From Jimgerdemannia flammicorona (taxonomy: Eukaryota > Mucoromycota > Endogonomycetes > Endogonales > Endogonaceae): a stretch of 12,745 nucleotides of DNA. Made by a program: the position numbers and the translations under genes. This document shows positions 8,986 through 12,745 of this stretch, in pieces (the stretch's first letter is position 1; the number at the start of each line of letters is the position of its first letter). The DNA is taken from assembly GCA_003990745.1 (NCBI GenBank), contig RBNI01005315.1, positions 1 through 12,745 on the forward strand, in the 5' to 3' direction. The notes beneath the pieces are model-generated. The model did not search any database, had not been told where the DNA came from, and saw only the letters and a list, made by a program, of their open reading frames with translations.

Positions 8986-9540
8986 AGACTAGATAGCTTG
9001 TCTGGAAAGACATCCTTAAATTGTTCTAGCAGTAACTTGATGCTTTCATTGACTGATAGTCTCTTGTCTTGTTTCTTGAGATAGATCATTATAATAAAGA
9101 TGTGTATTGCCTTGTTGAGTGCTCTCTTATACTGTATAGCTGACAGTGTTATAATCTGGATCTTGCTCATAGTCTTATCTGTTTTAATAGTGATATTAGC
9201 TCCATCTTGAAGTAAGGTGACTTCATTTTTGTACCAATCAATATCTGGATTATATTTTGTAAGCCAGGGTTTTCCTAGGATCAGATTATGATCTCTTAGT
9301 AGTACAATCTCAAAGTCTACTCATTCTTAATATTTCTGGATCTTGATGAGTAGTTTGATAGCAATTGACTTGATGGGGTGTAGAGTACTATCTGTAGTAA
9401 CTATACTATTGTTCTTGAATACAGACTTGGTAAAGATCTTGAGACTTTTAATGAGGTTCTAATTGATGAAGTTTCCTGCAGCTCTACTGTCTATGAGTAC
9501 TTGAACTTCTTTTTCTTTGACTAGACCTTTGAAAATGAGC
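8986..9540 (-). pseudogene. Gypsy element 2: protease and link to RT
   Basis: On the minus strand VQVLIDSRAAGNFI carries the retropepsin active site, with the catalytic Asp at 9491-9489. The signature D-S-G-A reads D-S-R-A because GGA has become AGA. Further on come HPIKSIAIKLLIKIQK and LILGKPWLTKYNPDIDW, the second hallmark (L-G-x2-W-L) in intact form. The stretch at 9170-8973 (YKRALNKAIHIFIIM to LEQFKDVFPDKL) is the usual connector that ends in the F-x-D-V-F segment just before gypsy RT. The protease lies directly after the dUTPase, with no other domain between them. Confidence 0.8.
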
Positions 9541-9564
9541 ATAGCTTAAGCTCAATTTTCAGTA

Positions 9565-9948
9565 AGACTTACTACTTAATCAGTACTACTAAAATCTTTT
9601 TGATCTCATTTGGTTTTAGAGAGTTCTTGGACTTCTGTAATCTTGAGTTAACTGGCTTTTTCTAGGATCATTTGTGTGACTTGGTCTCCTTCCTTAACTG
9701 TATAGTCTTGATCTTTCTGATTGATAAGTAGAACTTGAACTTGTTCTTGAAAGTCTGGGTCAATAATACCAGTACCTATATCTAAATAATATTTGACACT
9801 GAGTCCTGATCATAGTACAATTCTAACATAATGTCCTTCAGGATATTAAACTGCAATTCCAGTAGATACTAGAGTTTGGCTCTTGGCTAAAATAGTGACT
9901 TGTTTGACAGAGTGTAGGTTAAGACCAATAGCTCTTTCTGTTTGATAT
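9565..9948 (-). pseudogene. Gypsy element 2: dUTPase domain between Gag knuckle and protease
   Basis: This is a second dUTPase domain, clearly different from the one in element 1. On the minus strand motif 1 reads IGLNLHS (family G-x-D-L-x-S, so Asp has become Asn). Motif 2 is YVRIVL, a stop, then SGLSVK, the stop falling at the conserved Arg of R-S-G-L-A. Motif 3 is GIIDPDF with the catalytic Asp at 9761-9759, followed by VQVLLIN. Motif 4 is GDQVTQMILEKA. Motif 5 is QKDFSSTD (9602-9579) where G-F-G-S-T-G is expected, three of its glycines having become Asp, Ser and Asp. The domain is in the frame of Gag upstream and of protease downstream. An Asn/Asp-type change in motif 1, the stop in motif 2 and the lost glycines all fit G-to-A changes. 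Confidence 0.82.
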
Positions 9949-10967
9949 TGAGGGACCTGAGTCTTCAGATAAAGCTTCTTAATCTTAAGCTCAGATTGAC
10001 TAGTAGTGGAGTTAATGGATATACCTTTGGACAATACAGTAACTGATCTTGAGAGTTTGCTAGTCTTCTTAGGATATTTGGTTGCAATGTGTCCTGTTTG
10101 GCAACAGAAAAAACAGACTTCAGATTTCTTCAGATAGTTCTTTTCTTCAGGAGTAAGCTTGTCATTCTTTTTGTTTATAGTGTCCAAATTCATTAGTACT
10201 AGGCCAACTATCCTTGGTTGGTTTCTGTGATGGTTCTCAAAGTAGTTCTTCTTATAATATTCTAGTTCAAAGTAATTGCCAAAAGTGATGATATCAAACC
10301 TATTGATAATTCTCATAGCTTCATCAAGATTTTTGGGCTCTTCTAACTCAATCTTAACTTATGTGTTTCTCTTCAGACCTCAGACATAGTAGTCTATCTT
10401 TTTATTCTCAGATATTACTGGTAACTTAAGTAGGATTAATAAGAATTGTACATTATAACTTTATATAGACTTAAGTTGCTTGATATTCACTAGCTTGTCT
10501 CTGGCTAGCTTGATAGTATTAGCAGGCTTGAACTACCTGTAAAGGGCTCTCTTGAAAGCTTCTCAGTCTCTGATTTGTATATACAAGTATATAGATGTAA
10601 TCATAATATAATTACACTATTAGATGGCTGCATTTTCTTAGAGAAGTGTGGTAGTAAATTAGACTTACATATCTTCTTCCATTCTTGTGAGCTTGAAGTA
10701 TTAGTCTAACTAAAAGATCCATATATCTGTAGATAGTCCTCCTTAATAACTATTAAAGGTATCTGACTTGAGTGACTTGAAACTGACTGATACTATGGTG
10801 AGATATAATGTACTTGCAGTTCTTGTTTTCTACTATTCTAGTAATACTTGAAGTTCTTGGATTTAGTAGGCCATAGTAGTGATTATTTCCTCTATACCAA
10901 CTTACAGTTCTCTTGCTTTTTCTATAACAGAGGGGTCTGGCTGGTAGGCTGACTTTTCATAACTCAT
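9949..10967 (-). pseudogene. Gypsy element 2: Gag with CCHC zinc knuckle
   Basis: The structural protein of the retroelement. The likely start is the ATG at 10967 (MSYEKSAYQPDPSVI), which lies in the same frame as everything down to RT. The Retrotrans_gag core is seen as GGLSTDIWIF and YFKLT (about 10742-10695), ENAAI, AFKRALYR and FKPANTIKLARDKL (10559-10505), SYNVQFL, and EPKNLDEAMRIINRFD. The zinc knuckle is C-x2-C-x4-H-x4-C in layout, with codons at 10115, 10106 and 10091. The last ligand, at 10076, is Tyr in place of Cys (TAT for TGT). Roughly a dozen stops interrupt the first two thirds, nearly all TAG or TAA where Gln or Trp is expected. The longest open part is 10316-9846. No frameshift was needed to read it. 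Confidence 0.85.
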
Positions 10968-11044
10968 TTCAGATTTGTATAACTAGTTGTAACTAATTTT
11001 CAAATTTGTATAAGGTTTCTTAATAAGGTAAGATATAATAACAC

Positions 11045-11075
<31 letters not shown>

Positions 11076-11495
11076 GATATAATAACACTACTGCTACCAA
11101 GTGTAATAGTTCTAGTTCTTTAAGAAAAAACAGCTTAATCTGAAAGTTCTAGTTGGCCTAAAGTAGCTTGAAGAGATACTTAAAGATTCAAGTATTCTTA
11201 AAGGATTTCTGAGAGAAAATATTCTGAGCTTTATTTAGGCAGAGAATAAGAATATTTATACATAATCTGAAAGAAAGATCCAGAAGGATCTTGGAAAGAA
11301 AGAGAAATATCAAGAAATAAGTTCTCAGCAAAGCTGACTAATACTATTCTATAATGTTCCAAAAGGTTCTATAACTAGCTAAGATAAAATACTTAGTACC
11401 AAGAAAAGACAAGAATGTTTCAGTAGTATCTAAATACTAAGAGAAAGTTTCTAAGTAAGTAGAAGATGGCAGAATATAGTAGAATATTTAAGAAA
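10968..11495 (-). other. Leader of element 2 between 5' LTR trace and Gag
   Basis: About 530 AT-rich bases lie between the 70-bp LTR-like repeat and the Gag start. I see no coding domain on either strand and no clear primer-binding site next to the repeat edge. It is interrupted by the poly(T) insertion at 11046-11072. The sequence is what one would expect of a decayed 5' untranslated leader. Confidence 0.4.
11029..11089 (-). mobile_element. Bare poly(A) retroposition with 17-bp target site duplication
   Basis: The 17-bp word TAAGATATAATAACACT occurs at 11029-11045 and again, identically, at 11073-11089. Between the copies there is only a run of 26 T followed by one A. This is the structure left when target-primed reverse transcription inserts a poly(A) tail and nothing else: on the minus strand, a pure poly(A) tract flanked by target duplications. 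Both copies are identical inside an otherwise heavily mutated element, so the event looks recent. An assembly or sequencing artefact at a homopolymer is the main alternative. Confidence 0.6.
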
Positions 11496-11570
11496 TAATG
11501 AGAAAAAACTAACTAAAAGATGTAAAAATATATTAAGACTAAATATGACTGTAAAATTGTTATATATATT
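11496..11570 (-). repeat. Probable remnant of the 5' LTR of element 2
   Basis: This is the direct counterpart of 5872-5940. The shared words are TAACTAAAAGAT / CTAACTAAAAGAT, TAAATAT, and AAATT(A/G)TTATAT, with differences mostly A/G or C/T. The lower edge begins TGAGAAAA here and TAAGAAAA in the other copy, compatible with a TG LTR terminus that changed to TA in one copy. Beyond 11570 no further similarity to the 3' copy can be seen, so most of this LTR (U3 and R) seems to have been lost or replaced. Confidence 0.45.
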
Positions 11571-11776
11571 GTCTGACAAAATATATAAAATCTAGTATAT
11601 ATCAAGATAGAGTTTCTGAAGAAAAGTATAGAAAAACTAAAATCTGAGAATCTGACTAGTGTTCTGCAAAAATCAAGATTATTCATTTGGAGATAATATA
11701 AATAGTATAATTGAATGATATTAAAATTTACCTAATTATATATATACTCTTAAAGAAAGTGATATGTTAAAGTATT
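11571..11776. other. AT-rich spacer without recognised features
   Basis: A CpG-free, AT-rich stretch between the LTR trace and the possible transposase relic. I see no open reading frame, repeat or RNA gene in it. Confidence 0.4.
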
Positions 11777-12130
11777 CTAAGACTAGTAACTAAAGAAGTA
11801 AGCAAATTATATCATCTACCTACTATTACAGTTATTATTAGAAAATTATTACAAAATAATTTAGAGAAGAATCTGAAGTTAAACATCTATATTGAATTGA
11901 GATTATCAATATTTAGATAAAAATCTGAGATCTAATAAATATACATCTAATTAGTAATGATAATTTAGAAAAAGATATTAAAGAAACTACTAGTTATCTA
12001 AAGAACTAGTAATATCAGATAGATTATTTTCATTCTAGTAAACTAAAAAAAAGACTTTAGTTTTACTAAATCAGAATAATTGATAAAATTGATAAAATAT
12101 AATTGGCTAACTCTAATTAATTTAATATAT
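11777..12130 (+). pseudogene. Possible Tc1/mariner-like transposase N-terminal relic
   Basis: One plus-strand frame, interrupted by about eleven stops, reads LVTKEVSKLYHLPTITVII then RKLLQNNLEKNLK, and ends with KKDFSFTKSE, a stop, LIKLIKYNWLTLI. A helix-turn-helix of the type E-V-S-x2-Y-x-L-P-x-[ST]-T-V, followed about 90 residues later by (R)P-x-[LF]-T-K ... W-T, is the arrangement at the N terminus of Tc1-type transposases in fungi. The D-D-E/D catalytic part is absent. In such AT-rich DNA the resemblance could be chance, so this is a suggestion only. Confidence 0.2.
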
Positions 12131-12214
12131 AATACTAATAAGTAGTATAACATAGCGGACGCTTAACCTTGTAAGTACATCAGATTTTTGTATCTTGAAT
12201 TCTTGATCTTCTTT

Positions 12215-12228
12215 GACTCCGCGGAGTC
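12215..12228. promoter_or_regulatory. Perfect 14-bp palindrome GACTCCGCGGAGTC
   Basis: The sequence is its own reverse complement and centres on CCGCGG. With the preceding T it carries a TGACTC half-site. Short CGG/CCG palindromes are typical targets of fungal Zn2Cys6 regulators, which bind as dimers. It lies about 430 bases upstream of the ATG at 12655, in the CpG-containing part of the upstream region. Confidence 0.35.
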
Positions 12229-12474
12229 CTCGGTATGCAGGGGTGGGTGAGTTCGAAGTGTATCTGCCTACAGGCTTACTAGTTCCTTTGCTTTCTCTTT
12301 ACTTTGAACTATTTCAATCTGAGGTTTATTCACTCGAAGATACTGGGTTATTTATACAAGTTTTGCTAACTATAAGGTGGCTAAGTAATGAGTCATTCTG
12401 TAAGCGCACAACCTCCAAGCTACAGAATTCACACGCGATCTCTGAACAAATCTGGAAATCACCTGCAAGATCAC

Positions 12475-12537
12475 GAAGCTGAGTCAAACAGAAGTCACAG
12501 TACACAAAGCTGAGTCAATACCAAGTCACGGAACACA
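12475..12537 (+). promoter_or_regulatory. 31-bp tandem repeat carrying two TGAGTCA (AP-1/Gcn4-type) sites
   Basis: AAGCTGAGTCAA occurs at 12476 and again 31 bases later at 12507, each followed by an AAGTCAC word at similar spacing. The seven-base TGAGTCA (12480-12486 and 12511-12517) is the consensus for fungal bZIP factors of the Gcn4/CpcA and AP-1 types. The two sites lie about 175 and 144 bases before the ATG at 12655, a normal activator position, suggesting control by amino-acid starvation or stress through such a factor. That function is inferred. Confidence 0.45.
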
Positions 12538-12560
12538 AGATTCACACAAATGGGATCTTA

Positions 12561-12588
12561 CCAATCCAGAACAAATGCATATATACCC
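12561..12588 (+). promoter_or_regulatory. Core promoter: CCAAT box and TATA box
   Basis: CCAAT at 12561-12565 is followed by GCATATATAC (12578-12587). The TATA element is about 75 bases before the ATG, leaving room for a start site near 12610 and a short A/C-rich leader (AACAATAACAACCACAAC and so on), a typical fungal 5' untranslated region. Confidence 0.55.
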
Positions 12589-12654
12589 AGCCCCAAGACG
12601 TGTCGAAACCAAGAACCAAAAACAATAACAACCACAACTTCCAAATACACAAAC

Positions 12655-12745
12655 ATGACTACCGAGATCTACAACCGCATCCGTGCTGACATTTGGAATG
12701 CCATTGTCAACCGAGCCACACCCCCTCTGCCCCTCATGAATATCT
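12655..12745 (+). CDS. Start of a host gene, product unknown (truncated by window end)
   Basis: ATG at 12655 opens a frame to the end of the window (30 codons): MTTEIYNRIRADI, then WNAIVNRATPPLPLMNI. The start is chosen because it is the first ATG after the TATA box and short A/C-rich leader, has a good context (CAAACATGAC), and the frame uses C-ending codons typical of expressed fungal genes, unlike the decayed elements to the left. There is no signal peptide or membrane segment in the visible part. Thirty residues are too few to name a family. It is the only apparently intact coding sequence in the window. Confidence 0.6.
   Translation, partial: MTTEIYNRIRADIWNAIVNRATPPLPLMNI

Larger units (their letters stand above)
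12131..12654 (+). promoter_or_regulatory. Upstream region of the gene at 12655
   Basis: At about 12150 the sequence changes from CpG-free AT-rich DNA to DNA of ordinary composition with frequent CpG. This stretch holds the palindrome, the two AP-1-type sites, the CCAAT box and the TATA box listed separately. An 89-codon ORF at 12213-12482 lies across it. Its translation shows no domain and it overlaps the upstream control elements, so I do not call it a gene. Confidence 0.5.

Noticed and set aside
7361..12165. GACGCTTAA shared by 7366 and 12158 as a repeat or attachment site
   Set aside because: Nine bases only, the first lies in the integrase coding part, and the flanks do not match.
12213..12482. 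89-codon ORF as a gene
   Set aside because: No domain, covers promoter elements, and ends 173 bases before a better-supported gene start.
1..12745. CRISPR array, tRNA or rRNA genes
   Set aside because: No regularly spaced repeats and no cloverleaf or rRNA-like segments were seen on either strand.

Overview
The window looks like a transposon-rich part of a filamentous fungal chromosome, most likely an ascomycete, with the first codons of one host gene at the right edge. The evidence is: degenerate Ty3/gypsy retrotransposons (one with a chromodomain), fragments of non-LTR (LINE) retrotransposons, stop codons mostly explained by C-to-T changes at CpG and CpA on either strand (RIP-like decay), and a compact fungal-type promoter at 12.2-12.65 kb. 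The species cannot be named from what I can see.

Layout. At 1-880 there is the degenerate C-terminal end of a LINE ORF2 on the minus strand, with a Cys/His knuckle. From about 814 to 5020, plus strand, lies a 5'-truncated gypsy pol (element 1) in the order protease, dUTPase, reverse transcriptase, RNase H, integrase, spread over several frames. From 4991 to 5411 is a CpG-bearing foldback (inverted-repeat) element. From 5412 to about 5880, plus strand, is a LINE reverse transcriptase fragment cut off on both sides. From about 5872 to 11570, minus strand, is a much fuller chromovirus (element 2) in the order Gag with zinc knuckle, dUTPase, protease, RT, RNase H, integrase, chromodomain. A 70-bp direct repeat at its two ends is the trace of its LTRs. 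Its leader contains a bare poly(A) insertion with a perfect 17-bp target duplication. From 11571 to 12150 is AT-rich DNA that may hold a very decayed Tc1/mariner transposase. From about 12150 the composition changes sharply and CpG returns. A promoter with two AP-1/Gcn4-type sites, a CCAAT box and a TATA box leads to an ATG at 12655 whose gene runs off the window.

The most notable point is that two different gypsy-type elements lie tail to tail and both carry a trimeric-type dUTPase domain, but at different places in the polyprotein: between protease and RT in element 1, and between the Gag zinc knuckle and protease in element 2. Neither element looks functional. Premature stops, frameshifts and substitutions at catalytic residues are listed under each feature.
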